From Candidatus Dechloromonas phosphorivorans (GTDB taxonomy: Bacteria; Pseudomonadota; Gammaproteobacteria; Burkholderiales; Rhodocyclaceae): a stretch of 64,000 nucleotides of DNA. Location of the stretch: positions 1 through 64,000 of the forward strand of contig JADJMS010000014.1 in NCBI GenBank assembly GCA_016709495.1, in the 5' to 3' direction. Below are positions 29,187 through 39,583 of this stretch, piece after piece. The notes beneath the pieces were generated by a model, which was not told the DNA's origin, made no database searches, and saw only the letters and a program-made list of their open reading frames with translations. The position numbers and the translations under genes were made by a program. Numbering within the stretch: position 1 is the first letter of the stretch; every line of letters starts with the position of its first letter.

Positions 29187-32100
29187 TCAATCTGAAATAT
29201 GCGCCTTCGGCAGATGCTGCTGTATCCATTGTATTGCGTCATCGACAAAAGTGAATACCACCGGAATTACCAGCAGGCTAAGGAAGGTAGAGGTAATCAG
29301 CCCCCCGATCACAACAATCGCCATCGGTGCGCGGAAACTGGGGTCGGTGCCGAGGCCGATGGCGATGGGCATCATGCCGGCACCCATGGCGATGGTGGTC
29401 ATGATGATTGGCCGGGCCCGCTTGCGGCAGGCGTCGAGCAGGGCATGCCAGCGGTCGAGGCCGGGGTGGCCGTCAATGCCGCGGCGGGCGAGGATGACGT
29501 AGTCAATGAGCAGAATCGAGTTCTTGGTAGCGATGCCCATCAGCATGATGAGACCGATCATCGACGGCATGGAGAGCGCCGTCTGGCTGATGAACAGGGC
29601 GAGAAAGGCGCCCGGTACCGAGAGCACCAGCGCGGCAAGTATGGTCAGCGGCTGGACGAAATCTTTGAACAGCAGGACCAGCACGATGTAGATGCAGAGT
29701 ACGCCGGTGGCCATGGCCAGGCCAAAACTGGCGAACAGTTCACCCATCGCTTCGGCATCGCCAACCGTGGTTTGCAGGATGCCGGCCGGCAGATTTTTCA
29801 GGCTGGGCAGGGCAAGCGCCTGTTTTTCAACTTCACCAAGCGCTTGCTGATTAAGTTCAATCTCGAAATTGATATTGCGCAGGCGGTCGTAGCGGTCGAT
29901 TTCGGCCGGGCCCCCGGTGATCTCCAGCGTCGCAACATTGGCGATCATCACCGGGCCATGTTTGCCGGGTACGGTCAACCGCCCAAGCAGGTTCAAATCC
30001 TGACGCGCTTCTGGAGGCAGTTTGACGACGATCGGAATCTGGCGCTGGGCGAGGTTGAGCTTGGCGATGCTCTGGTCGTAATCGCCAGCAGTGGCAATTC
30101 GCAGCACATCGGCGATGGCTGCCGAAGTGACGCCGAGATCGGCGGCGCGGGCGAAGTCGGGGCGCACAACGAGTTCCGGGCGAACCAGGCTGGCGGTGGA
30201 AGTGACGGCGCCAATGCCGGGAATTGTGCGTAGTTCGCGCTCGACGGTTCGTGCGTGTTCGCTGAGTAGCGGGCCGTTTTCACTGGCCAGCACCAGCACG
30301 TATTTTTCATTCGAGCCACCGAAGCCGACTTTGACTTGCATGCCAGGAAGCACAGCGAGGGCTTCGCGCAACTGGCGCTCAACTTCCTGCTTTTTGACGC
30401 CGCCGCGTTCGCTGCGTGGGGTCATATTGATCGTCAGCGTCGCCTTGCGCACTTCGGCGGCACCGCGCGGCGCGAAGGGGTCGCTGCCGGCTGCGCCACC
30501 GCCGATGGCGGTATAGACCATCTTTACGTTGGCGTTTTTCTCGACAATGCGGCGCGCATCTTCGGCTGCCGCAAAGGTTTCCTTGAAAGTGCTGCCGGGT
30601 TGCAGCGAGAGGTAAACCTGGGTTTGCGACAGGTCGTCCGGCGGTATGAAACCGGTGGGTAGCAGGGGGACGAGGGCGAAGGAACCGAAGAAGAAAAGAC
30701 AGGCGGCGAATGTGGTCTTGATACGGTGTTTTAGACACCACGCTGCCCAGCCGGCGTAAATTTCAAGCCAGCGGGGTTCGTGATGTCCGGCCTTGGGCGG
30801 TTTTAAGATGTAGGCGGCCATCATCGGCGTCAGCATGCGGGCGACGACCAGCGAGAAAAAGACGGCAATCGCTGCGGTCCACCCGAAGTGGACGAAGAAC
30901 TTGCCCGGCACGCCACTCATGAAGGCCGTGGGCAAAAACACCGCGATCAAGGTGAAAGTAGTGGCAATCACTGCCAAGCCAATTTCATCGGCTGCTTCCA
31001 TCGCCGCCTGAAACGGCGTCTTGCCCATGCGTAGGTGACGCATGATGTTTTCGATTTCGACAATCGCGTCATCGACCAGAATACCGACGACCAGCGACAT
31101 CGAGAGCAGGGTCACGACATTGAGCGAAAAGCCCATGAGGTACATTGCACCAAAGGCCGGGATGATCGACAGCGGCAAGGCGGTGGCCGAAACGATGGTG
31201 GCGCGGATGTCGCGCAGGAACAGCCAGACGACAAGCACGGCGAGCACCGCGCCTTCGATCAGCAAGGTCATCGAACCTTCGAAATTCTCAATGACCGGGT
31301 CGACGAAATTGAAAGCTTCAGTGATGGTGATATCGGGATGCTCGGTCTTCAGTTTTTCCAGCGTGGCGCGGACGCCGTCGGTGACGTCCACTTCACCGGC
31401 CCCTTTGGCGCGGACGATCTCGAAACCGACGACCGGCTTGCCGTTGAGCAGAGCGGCCGAACGTTGCTCGCCAACCGTGTCGCTAATCGTGGCGAGTTCG
31501 TTGAGGCGCAGGCGGCGGCCATCGGTGAGGGTGATTTCCATTGCTCCGAGCTCTTCCGCCGTTTGTACGGTGGCTATGGTGCGCACGGATTGCTCAATGC
31601 CGCCGACATCGGAACGCCCGCCGGAGGCTTCCTGCTGAATCTGGCGCAGCTGGCGCGAGACATCGGCGGCTGTAGCACGCAGGGCAAGCAGGCGCGCCGG
31701 ATCGAGTTCGACGCGAATTTCACGGGTCGCGCCACCGACACGCGACACTGCACCAACACCGCGCACGCTAAGGATGGATTTGGTTACTGTGTTGTCGACA
31801 AACCACGACAGTGCCTCATCATCCATGCGACTGGAGGCAACGGTGTAGGTCAGGATGGGCGCACCGGACAAGTTGACCTTGGAAATCACCGGGTCCTTGA
31901 GATCGCCCGGCAAGTCAGCACGAATGCGCGAAACGGCATCGCGCACGTCATCAACCGCTTCCTGCGTCGGCTTCTCCAGGCGGAATTCAACGGTGACGAT
32001 GGCTGTGCCATCCTGCACCTTGGTGTAGATGTGTTTGATGCCCTGCAGCGTGGCAACCGAGTTCTCCAGCTTGCGCGCGACTTCGGTTTCCATCTGTGCT

Positions 32101-32267
32101 GGTGCCGCGCCGGGCAGGGTGGCGGTGACCGTGACAGTGGGCAGTTCGATATCCGGGAACTGCTGGATCTTCATGCCCTTGAAGGCCATCAGGCCAAACA
32201 GGGTGAGCATGATGAAAAGCAACACCGCCGGGATCGGGTTGCGGATCGACCAGGAGGAAACGTTCAT
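29187..32267 (-). CDS. RND efflux transporter, HAE1 type
   Basis: A 1026-residue inner-membrane proton-driven pump. The N-terminus (WSIRNPIPAVLLFIMLTLFGLMAF) is the first of twelve helices. Features include FPDIELPTVTVTATLPGAAP, VVGILVDDAIVEIENI in helix 4 with the proton-relay Asp pair, and the second-half counterpart MLMGIATKNSILLIDY. The two large periplasmic loops are of normal size. HAE1 proteins export hydrophobic or amphiphilic compounds, not metals. ATG 32267 overlaps the fusion-protein stop by four bases (ATGA). No outer-membrane factor gene is nearby, so a TolC-like protein elsewhere must complete the pump. Frame intact. Confidence 0.94.
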   Translation of the reverse strand: MNVSSWSIRNPIPAVLLFIMLTLFGLMAFKGMKIQQFPDIELPTVTVTATLPGAAPAQMETEVARKLENSVATLQGIKHIYTKVQDGTAIVTVEFRLEKPTQEAVDDVRDAVSRIRADLPGDLKDPVISKVNLSGAPILTYTVASSRMDDEALSWFVDNTVTKSILSVRGVGAVSRVGGATREIRVELDPARLLALRATAADVSRQLRQIQQEASGGRSDVGGIEQSVRTIATVQTAEELGAMEITLTDGRRLRLNELATISDTVGEQRSAALLNGKPVVGFEIVRAKGAGEVDVTDGVRATLEKLKTEHPDITITEAFNFVDPVIENFEGSMTLLIEGAVLAVLVVWLFLRDIRATIVSATALPLSIIPAFGAMYLMGFSLNVVTLLSMSLVVGILVDDAIVEIENIMRHLRMGKTPFQAAMEAADEIGLAVIATTFTLIAVFLPTAFMSGVPGKFFVHFGWTAAIAVFFSLVVARMLTPMMAAYILKPPKAGHHEPRWLEIYAGWAAWCLKHRIKTTFAACLFFFGSFALVPLLPTGFIPPDDLSQTQVYLSLQPGSTFKETFAAAEDARRIVEKNANVKMVYTAIGGGAAGSDPFAPRGAAEVRKATLTINMTPRSERGGVKKQEVERQLREALAVLPGMQVKVGFGGSNEKYVLVLASENGPLLSEHARTVERELRTIPGIGAVTSTASLVRPELVVRPDFARAADLGVTSAAIADVLRIATAGDYDQSIAKLNLAQRQIPIVVKLPPEARQDLNLLGRLTVPGKHGPVMIANVATLEITGGPAEIDRYDRLRNINFEIELNQQALGEVEKQALALPSLKNLPAGILQTTVGDAEAMGELFASFGLAMATGVLCIYIVLVLLFKDFVQPLTILAALVLSVPGAFLALFISQTALSMPSMIGLIMLMGIATKNSILLIDYVILARRGIDGHPGLDRWHALLDACRKRARPIIMTTIAMGAGMMPIAIGLGTDPSFRAPMAIVVIGGLITSTFLSLLVIPVVFTFVDDAIQWIQQHLPKAHISD

Positions 32268-33376
32268 GGCGCTGGCTTGGCCGCTACGACCGTGACAGTG
32301 TCGCCATCCGCCAGAAAGCCGGCGCCGCTGGCAACGACCTGGGCTTGCGGATCAAGGCCAATCACTTCGATGCGCTCGCCATTTCGTCGGCCAGTGCTGA
32401 TCTTGGTCTGCGTTACTTTGTTTTGCTCAACCCGGAAAACATAGGAAAAACCTTCGCGTAAGAGCAGTGCCGTTTGCGGGATAGTCAGTGCAGGGCTGTG
32501 GCCAAGGCGGAATTCACCGCGCGCAAACATGCCGGCGCTGACCGCATTGGTTGCGTTGGCCGGCAGATCGACATAAACCAGCGCGTTGCGCGTTTGTGGG
32601 TCGAGGCTGGGTGAAACGGCACGAACGACACCTTCCAGCGTTTCGCCATTCGGGCTGTCCAGTGTCGCGGCCTGACCCGGCTTGAGGCGGGAAATCTCGG
32701 CAGCAGTGACTTCAGCACGCCATTCCAGACGGCCGCCGCGAATCAGGCGGAAAAGCTCCTGGCCGGGCTGGGTCAGCGTGCCGACCGTGGCTAGGCGAGC
32801 CGAAATGATGCCGTCGTCCGGCGCCAGCACGCTGGCTTTGGAACGCTTCAGCTCGGCGGTTTGCTGGCGCGCCTTGGCGGCATTCAGGCGCGCCAGCGCG
32901 GTATCCGCTGCCGTCTGGGTTTGTGTGCCTTGCTGGGCGCTGTAAAAACCCTTTTCGCGTAATTGACGGGAACGTTCGTTATTGGCCCGTGCTTCAATTA
33001 GCGTGGCCTGCGCTTCGGCGACCGTGGCGCGGGTTTCGGCTAGTTCGCTTTCGACGGTGTCGCCGGCAATGCGCGCCAGTATCTGCCCTTTTTTCACGCG
33101 GTCGCCGACGCTGGCGTTCACCTCGGTGATCCGGTAATTGCTGATTTCAGGCCCGATCACGGCTTCCTGCCAGGCGACAATGTTGCCGCTTGCCTTGAGT
33201 ACCTGTGGCCAGTCGAGTTGTTGCGGTGTCGTCGTCGTTACCGTGAGGGCAGGTTTGGTGACTGCCGGCACGCTCCCTTTTTCCTTGGGGGCATCACCGC
33301 AAGCGCTGAGTAAAGCAGCAATGAGCAATGAGCCAAGCAGGCGGGGTGCGAAATACGCAAACTGTATGGGCTTCAT
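32264..33376 (-). CDS. RND periplasmic membrane-fusion lipoprotein
   Basis: A 370-residue adaptor. The signal peptide ends in lipobox LLSACGD, so it is lipid-anchored. The barrel-sandwich half-motif NYRITEVNASVGDRVKKGQIL, an alpha-hairpin (ELAETRATVAEAQATLIEARANNERSRQLREKG) and the matching half DDGIISARLATVGTLTQPGQELF are in the usual order, followed by beta-barrel and membrane-proximal domains. It couples the RND pump to an outer-membrane channel. It lies 12 bases after the upstream unknown gene and overlaps the pump gene. Confidence 0.92.
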   Translation of the reverse strand: MKPIQFAYFAPRLLGSLLIAALLSACGDAPKEKGSVPAVTKPALTVTTTTPQQLDWPQVLKASGNIVAWQEAVIGPEISNYRITEVNASVGDRVKKGQILARIAGDTVESELAETRATVAEAQATLIEARANNERSRQLREKGFYSAQQGTQTQTAADTALARLNAAKARQQTAELKRSKASVLAPDDGIISARLATVGTLTQPGQELFRLIRGGRLEWRAEVTAAEISRLKPGQAATLDSPNGETLEGVVRAVSPSLDPQTRNALVYVDLPANATNAVSAGMFARGEFRLGHSPALTIPQTALLLREGFSYVFRVEQNKVTQTKISTGRRNGERIEVIGLDPQAQVVASGAGFLADGDTVTVVAAKPAP

Positions 33377-33388
33377 GATTGGACTGGT

Positions 33389-34618
33389 TTATTCATAGAG
33401 GGGTATTTTATTCAGGCGGCGCTCAATTTCATCGAGCATTTGCTGGTAAGCCGGTTTGCCGGGGCCACCAAAGCGCCGTTGGAACTCACGCTCCGACAAG
33501 TATTCGGGCAGGTCGTTCAATGCCGGGGCAATATCCTGGTCGCTGAATCCGCTGGTCAGCAGGTGGTCGATACGCTCAGGGTGGCGGGTAAGCTGTTCGC
33601 CAAAACGCGTGCCGGATCTGTCGGCAGCGAGGTCGGCAAAGGAAAAGCCGCTGCCGTGTCGGGAATCCAGCATCTCCTTGTAAACACCAATCGCATCGGC
33701 TATCGGTTCGCCTGCCCAGGCGGCAAGAGCGGATGAAATGGCAAAGTGCTGGGCGCTGTCGTAGCGACCATGCAGGGTGAGCATGACGGGGCGAATGCGT
33801 GGCCAGTTTTGCGCTTCGGGTATGACGTGCGCGAGATTTTTTTCGGAGAGATAAGCTGCCAAGGCAAGCAGGACTGCCCGGCGGTTCTGTGCTTGATCCT
33901 CTCCGCCGACGTTAAGCAGTGATTTCAACACTTCCGGCAAAGCCAAACGGCTCCCCGGTGCCTTGTTGTCGAGCAGCGCGGCCAGTGCTTCGTGTGCGCT
34001 GCGGATACGGGCAATATCCTGCGGATTGACTGCGAAATTACGGGCGCGATCCAGCAGCGCTGGCTCCCAGACGTAGGCAACTGTCACGCGTTGGTGTTGC
34101 GGGTCGAATTCGAGAGAGGTAATTGCCTTGCGCGCCAGTTGCCATTCCTGTTCGTAACCGGCAAGGCGGATGGCGTGGGTAATGGTGAATTCGACCAGCG
34201 CCGGCGGCACGGGTAGGGCGCCCAAATGCGCGGCGGCCAGACGGGGTTCGCCCTTGGCCTCACGCAGCGTGCCGCTCAGATTGAGGAAATGATCGCCGGG
34301 CAAATAAGGCAGACGCAGGCTGAGGCGGATTTCTGCCGCGTCCTCGGCCAGTGCCAGCGAGCCACGACCGCGCAGGAATCGACTGGCGATGTAATTGATG
34401 CCTTCATCGATCAGTGCTGCGGGAATGGCGGTGCTTCTTGCTTCACCTGCTTGCAGACGGCGCGGGTCGTTGCTGGAGAAAAGCCCGCGCGCCTGAGCAA
34501 CGGCTATCGGAGAGATGGACTCGCTGCGGCTGACAAGGGGTTTGTTGTCGACCACTGCGATCAACAATCCCCCGGCTGCCAGCAGGAGTATCAGCAGCAC
34601 AGCCAGGAGACGTGTCAC
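33389..34618 (-). CDS. Membrane-anchored protein of unknown function
   Basis: A 409-residue protein with a single N-terminal helix (LLAVLLILLLAAGGLLIAVV) and the rest probably periplasmic. It holds ALIDEGINYIASRFLRGRGSLALAEDAAEIRLSLRLP, YLPGDHFLNLSGTLRE and a C-terminal HGRYDSAQHFAISSALAAWAG, SFADLAADRSGTRFGE, REFQRRFGGPGKPAYQQML. The HGRYD and FADLAADRSG blocks look like a conserved uncharacterised family seen in betaproteobacteria. A catalytic function cannot be assigned. It sits 11 bases after prfB and 12 before the fusion protein, so it may be co-transcribed with either. Confidence 0.75.
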   Translation of the reverse strand: MTRLLAVLLILLLAAGGLLIAVVDNKPLVSRSESISPIAVAQARGLFSSNDPRRLQAGEARSTAIPAALIDEGINYIASRFLRGRGSLALAEDAAEIRLSLRLPYLPGDHFLNLSGTLREAKGEPRLAAAHLGALPVPPALVEFTITHAIRLAGYEQEWQLARKAITSLEFDPQHQRVTVAYVWEPALLDRARNFAVNPQDIARIRSAHEALAALLDNKAPGSRLALPEVLKSLLNVGGEDQAQNRRAVLLALAAYLSEKNLAHVIPEAQNWPRIRPVMLTLHGRYDSAQHFAISSALAAWAGEPIADAIGVYKEMLDSRHGSGFSFADLAADRSGTRFGEQLTRHPERIDHLLTSGFSDQDIAPALNDLPEYLSEREFQRRFGGPGKPAYQQMLDEIERRLNKIPLYE

Positions 34619-34629
34619 GGTCGAGGTGC

Positions 34630-35733
34630 TTAAACGCCTTGTTTCAGGCTGGCTTCAATGAAGCCGTCGAGGTCGCCATCCAGCACGCCCTGCGTATTGC
34701 CGGTTTCGTAGTTGGTGCGCAGATCCTTAATGCGTGACTGGTCGAGCACGTAGGAACGGATCTGGTGGCCCCAGCCGATGTCGGATTTGGCATCTTCCAG
34801 TTTCTGCTGTTCGGCCTGCTGCTTGCGCAGTTCGAACTCGTAGATGCGGGCGCGCAGCATTTGCCAGGCTTCGTCACGGTTGCGGTGCTGCGAACGGTCG
34901 TTCTGGCACTGGACGACAATGCCGGTCGGCACGTGGGTCAGACGCACGGCGGAGTCGGTCTGTTGATGTGCTGGCCGCCGGCACCGGAGGCGCGGTAGGT
35001 GTCGGTGCGCACGTCGGACGGGTTGATGTTGATTTCGATCGAGTCATCAACTTCCGGGAAAACGAACACGCTTGTAAAAGAAGTGTGGCGGCGAGCGGCA
35101 GAGTCGAATGGCGATTTGCGCACCAGACGGTGAATGCCGGTTTCGGTACGCAGCGTGCCGTAGGCGTAGTCGCCGGTGAATTTGACGGTTGCCCCCTTGA
35201 GGCCGGCAACCTCACCCTCGGATTCTTCCATCACTTCGACAGTGAAGCCTTTTTTCTCGCCGAATTTCAAATACATGCGCAACAACATGGAAGCCCAGTC
35301 CTGGGCTTCTGTGCCGCCAGCGCCGGCCTGGATTTCCAGAAAGCACGGGCTCGGGTCCATCGGGTTGTTGAACATGCGGCGAAATTCAAGGGCAGCGATC
35401 CGTGCTTCCAGTGCCGCGTTATCGGCTTCGACGGAGAGCAGGGTATCTTCATCGCCGTCTTCTTTGCCCATGTCGAACAATTCGCGGCCATCATTGAGGC
35501 CGTCCTGAACTTCTTCGAGCACCAGCACGATGTTTTCCAGCGATTTCTTCTCGCGTCCGAGTTCCTGGGCGCGCTTGGCGTCGTCCCAGATCTTCGGGTC
35601 TTCCATCTCCTCGCTGAGGAGGGTCAGGCGTTCGCGTTTGTTATCGTAGTCAAAGATACCTCCGCAGCTCGGCGGCGCGCTGCGCCAGATCGTCGAGCTT
35701 GTAGGAGATGCTGTTGATGTGTTCGGCTTCCAT
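34630..35733 (-). CDS. prfB: Peptide chain release factor 2 (programmed +1 frameshift, plus one extra defect)
   Basis: Class I release factor for UGA and UAA. ATG 35733 opens a 27-codon leader ending at an in-frame UGA (35652-35650); reading resumes in the +1 frame as DYDNKRERLTLLSEEMEDPK, as in most bacteria. The stop-codon motif lies in the middle domain and the peptidyl-transferase motif GGQHIN near 34960. A second break at about 34950 is not programmed: one A is missing in what should be AACAAGACC after GGQHIN. That second shift would abolish an essential protein, so a sequencing error is likely. The C-terminal part (VRLTHVPTGIVVQCQNDRSQHRN) is normal. Confidence 0.94.
35641..35666 (-). 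promoter_or_regulatory. RF2 autoregulatory frameshift site
   Basis: On the minus strand the sequence reads CGGAGGTATCTTTGACTACG. It has the internal Shine-Dalgarno-like GGAGG, the slippery CTT, the stop TGA and the following C. When RF2 is scarce the ribosome slips +1 on CTT and makes full-length RF2. All elements match the classical site. Confidence 0.93.
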
Positions 35734-35955
35734 GGTCGTGCTTTCGAATTCGGTAAAACCCAGCATTATACCGGCGCATGTCCAATGCGCAGAGTGCAGC
35801 ATTTTTTGTAACTATTCGTTACGTCAATTTGCATATTACCTTGCCGAATAAGCGTATGATTACATTGTTGCGGTGCAGCAACCGGTGACTGGGCGGGTCT
35901 GGTCATCGCTCACTACGTGCCTCCTGGAAGGTGGTACGTGACGGCAGGAATAAAA

Positions 35956-38900
35956 ATGAACAGCATGCTCACCATCGACGGCAATGAAGCCGTCGCCCAC
36001 GTGGCCTTCCGCGTGTCCGAAGTGATCGCCATCTATCCGATCACCCCCTCGTCCGGTATGGGCGAACTCTCTGATGAATGGGCGGCACAAGGCAAAGCCA
36101 ATATCTGGGGCAGTGTTCCCCGCGTCGTTGAATTGCAATCCGAGGGCGGGGCAGCGGGTACCGTTCACGGGGCCTTGCAGGCCGGGGCATTGGCGACGAC
36201 CTTTACTGCGTCGCAGGGCCTGCTGTTGATGATTCCCAATATGTACAAAATTGCCGGCGAACTGACGCCGACGGTTTTCCACGTCGCGGCGCGCGCCATT
36301 GCGACGCATGCGCTGTCGATTTTCGGCGATCACTCGGATGTGATGTCGACGCGTGGCACCGGCTTCGCGCTACTTTCGTCGAACTCGGTGCAGGAAGCGC
36401 ACGACATGGCGGCGATTGCGACGGCGGCAACGCTGGTTGGCCGCATCCCGGTGCTGCATTTCTTTGACGGTTTCCGCACTTCGCACGAAGTCGCCAAGAT
36501 TGTTACGGTCGACGACAAAACACTGCATAAATTATTGCCGCAGGAAGCGATTGGCGCCTTGCGCGGGCGTGGCCTGTCGCCGGAACACCCGGTGCTGCGC
36601 GGTACTTCGCAAAATCCTGATGTCTTCTTCCAGGCGCGTGAAGCCCAGAACCCGTTCTTCGATGCCTTCCCCGGCATTGTTCAGGAAGCGATGGATCAAT
36701 TCGGCAAGCTGACCGGCCGCCATTACAAGCTGTTCGATTACGTGGGGGCGCCGGATGCCGAGCGCGTCATTATCCTGATGGGTTCAGGTGCAGAAACAGT
36801 GCAGGAAACTGTCGAGCACATGAACCGCCACGGCGAAAAGGTCGGCCTGCTCAAGGTGCGACTTTACCGCCCGTGGTCGCCAGCCGCCTTGCTTGCCGCG
36901 CTGCCGAAAACGACGCGCAGCATCGCCGTGCTGGATCGCTGCAAGGAGCCGGGTGCCGAAGGCGAACCGCTCTACAAGGATGTGCTGGTTGCGCTGGCAG
37001 AGAATATGGCTGACGAAATGCCGCATTTTGCGGAAATGCCGAAAGTGATCGGCGGGCGTTACGGGCTGGGTTCCAAGGAATTCAATCCGGCGATGATTTC
37101 TGCCGTGTTTTCGGCGTTGACCGCAACAGGTCAAAAACGCCGCTTTACAGTCGGTATTGCCGACGATGTCACCGGCCTTTCGTTATCTTTCGATCCGGCT
37201 TTCCGCACCGATGCCACGCAGGAAACCTTTGCCGCCGTTTTCTACGGCCTCGGCTCGGACGGCACGGTGTCGGCCAACAAGAATTCGATCAAGATCATCG
37301 GCGACGAAACCGAGCTCTACGCGCAGGGTTACTTCGTTTACGACTCCAAAAAATCCGGGGCGATGACTGTTTCCCACCTGCGTTTCGGCCCCAAGCCGAT
37401 CCGTTCGGCCTATCTGACTGGCGATGGCGATGCCAAATTTATCGCCTGTCACCAGCCTTTGTTCCTCGAAACCCACGACCTGCTGGTGCATGCTGCGCCG
37501 GGGGCGGTCTTCCTGCTCAATACACATTTGCCGGTCGAAAAAATCTGGGCCACGCTACCCGCTAAAATGCAGCGCCAGATGATCGAAAAAGCGCATCCAG
37601 TTCTACACCATCGACGCCTATCAGGTGTCGCTGGAAGCTGACATGGGGCGCCGTATCAATACCGTGATGCAGACCTGCTTCTTTGCCATCTCCGGCATCC
37701 TGCCGCAGGAAGACGCGATCACCGCGATCAAGCACGCCGTCGAGAAAACTTACGGGCGCAAAGGTCGGCGTATTGCTGAACTGAATTACCGTGCCATCGA
37801 CAAGACACTGGCCAGCCTCAACAAGGTGGCGGTGCCGACCGATCTCGCGTCCATCAATGAAGAAGTTCACGCCATTGCTTCGAAGGAAGTGACTGAGTTC
37901 GTTCGTCGCCTGACGCTGCCGCTGATCGCCGGCAAAGGCGATTCGCTGCCGGTGTCGCTATTCCCGGTCGATGGCACCTGGCCGACCGGAACCGCCAAAT
38001 ACGAAAAGCGCAACTTGGCCTTGCAGATTCCCGTTGTTGAAACCGATCTTTGCACGCAATGCGGCAAGTGCGTTTTCGTCTGCCCGCATTCAGCGATTCG
38101 CGCCAAGGTGTTTCCGGCCGATCTGGTCGACAATGCCCCCGCTACCTTCAAACACATGGCCGCGCGCAACAAGGATTACCCGTCAGGCTCGCGCATGAGT
38201 TATCAAGTGGCGCCGGAGGATTGCACCGGCTGTACACTGTGCGTTGAGGTCTGCCCGATCCGCGACAAAACCAATGTTTCGCGCAAGGCGCTCAACATGG
38301 CCGAGCAAGCGCCGCTGCGCAAGCCGGAAGCCGAAAACTGGGAGTTTTTCCTCAAGCTGCCCGATTACGACCGCCGCCTCGCCAAGCGCGGTACGCTGCC
38401 CGGCTCCATGCTGTTGCAGCCATATTTTGAATTCTCCGGTGCCTGCGTTGGCTGCGGCGAAACGCCCTATATTCGCCTTGCCACTCAGTTGTTCGGCGAC
38501 CGCATGATGGTCGCCAACGCCACCGGCTGTTCGTCGATCTACGGCGGTAATCTGCCGACCACGCCATACACCACCGACGCCGCCGGGCGCGGGCCGGCCT
38601 GGAACAATTCGCTGTTTGAAGACAACGCCGAATTTGGCCTCGGCATGCGCCTCGCCACCAACCAGCTGGCCGATGCCGCACGTACCCAGTTGCGTGGCTT
38701 GGCGCTGGAAGTTGGTGACGATACGGTAAGCGCCTTGCTCAATGCCGATCAAACCAGCGAAGCCGGCATCCACGAGCAGCGCGAACGGGTTGCTGCCTTG
38801 CTGGCCAAGCTCGGCCATCTCGCAACACCTGAAGCAGCTTCACTGGCGGCAATTGCCGAAACCCTGATCCGCCGCAGCGTGTGGATCATCGGCGGCGATG

Positions 38901-39583
38901 GCTGGGCTTACGACATCGGTTTCGGCGGTCTCGACCATGTGCTTTCTTCCGGTCAGGACGTCAATATTCTGGTGCTCGATACCGAGGTTTACTCCAACAC
39001 CGGCGGCCAGAACTCGAAGGCGACACCGCGTGGTGCCGTTGCCAAGTTCGCGGCGGGTGGGCAACAGAACCGCAAGAAGGATCTGGCACGCATCGCCATG
39101 GATTATGAAAACGTCTTCGTTGCCAAGGTCGCTTACGGGGCTAAAGATACGCATACCTTGAAGGCCTTCATCGATGCCGAAAGCTATCCCGGCGTCTCGA
39201 TCATCATCGCTTACAGCCCATGCATTGCGCATGGTGTCGATATGTCGCACAACCACAGTCAGCAGGATCTGGCGGTCAAATCCGGCCACTGGCCACTGCT
39301 GCGCTACGACCCGCGTCTGCGCGAGCAGGGCAAACATCCGATGTCGGTCGACAGCGCTGCACCGAGCATTCCCTTCCGCGATTTCGCGCGCAATGAAGCA
39401 CGTTTCACCGTGCTTGAACGCCAGAACCCGGAAGCCGCCGAACAGTTCATGGTGCAGGCCGAAAAGGATGCCCGTTTGCGCCATCAGGAATATCTTGAAC
39501 TCGCCGAAATGGCCGTGCCGGAAGTTGTGATTGCCGAAAAGGACAGGGAAGCTGCTGAACAAAAGGAGGCGCCAAATGCTTAA
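35956..39583 (+). CDS. nifJ: Pyruvate:ferredoxin (flavodoxin) oxidoreductase (one frameshift)
   Basis: A single-chain enzyme of about 1,200 residues converting pyruvate and CoA to acetyl-CoA, CO2 and reduced ferredoxin or flavodoxin. It starts MNSMLTIDGNEAVAHVAFRVSEVIAIYPITPSSGM at ATG 35956 behind GGCAGGA. The order is N-terminal pyrimidine-binding domain, transketolase-C-like domain, an EKR-type linker, two 4Fe-4S motifs (CTQCGKCVFVCPHSAIR and CTGCTLCVEVCP), a third cysteine set CVGCGET, then the TPP domain (GDGWAYDIGFGGLDH, NTGGQNSKATPRGA). One base shift near 37592 joins QRQMIEK to RIQFYTIDAYQVS. It provides low-potential electrons under oxygen limitation, possibly for nitrogen fixation, but no nif genes are in view. 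Its stop overlaps the next gene by eight bases. Confidence 0.93.

Noticed and set aside
31035..32444. 469-codon plus-strand frame
   Set aside because: Antisense of the RND pump and fusion-protein genes, both with clear motifs on the minus strand.
33389..34618. Outer-membrane factor of the RND pump
   Set aside because: The protein has one N-terminal helix and no TolC-like repeats or beta-barrel pattern.
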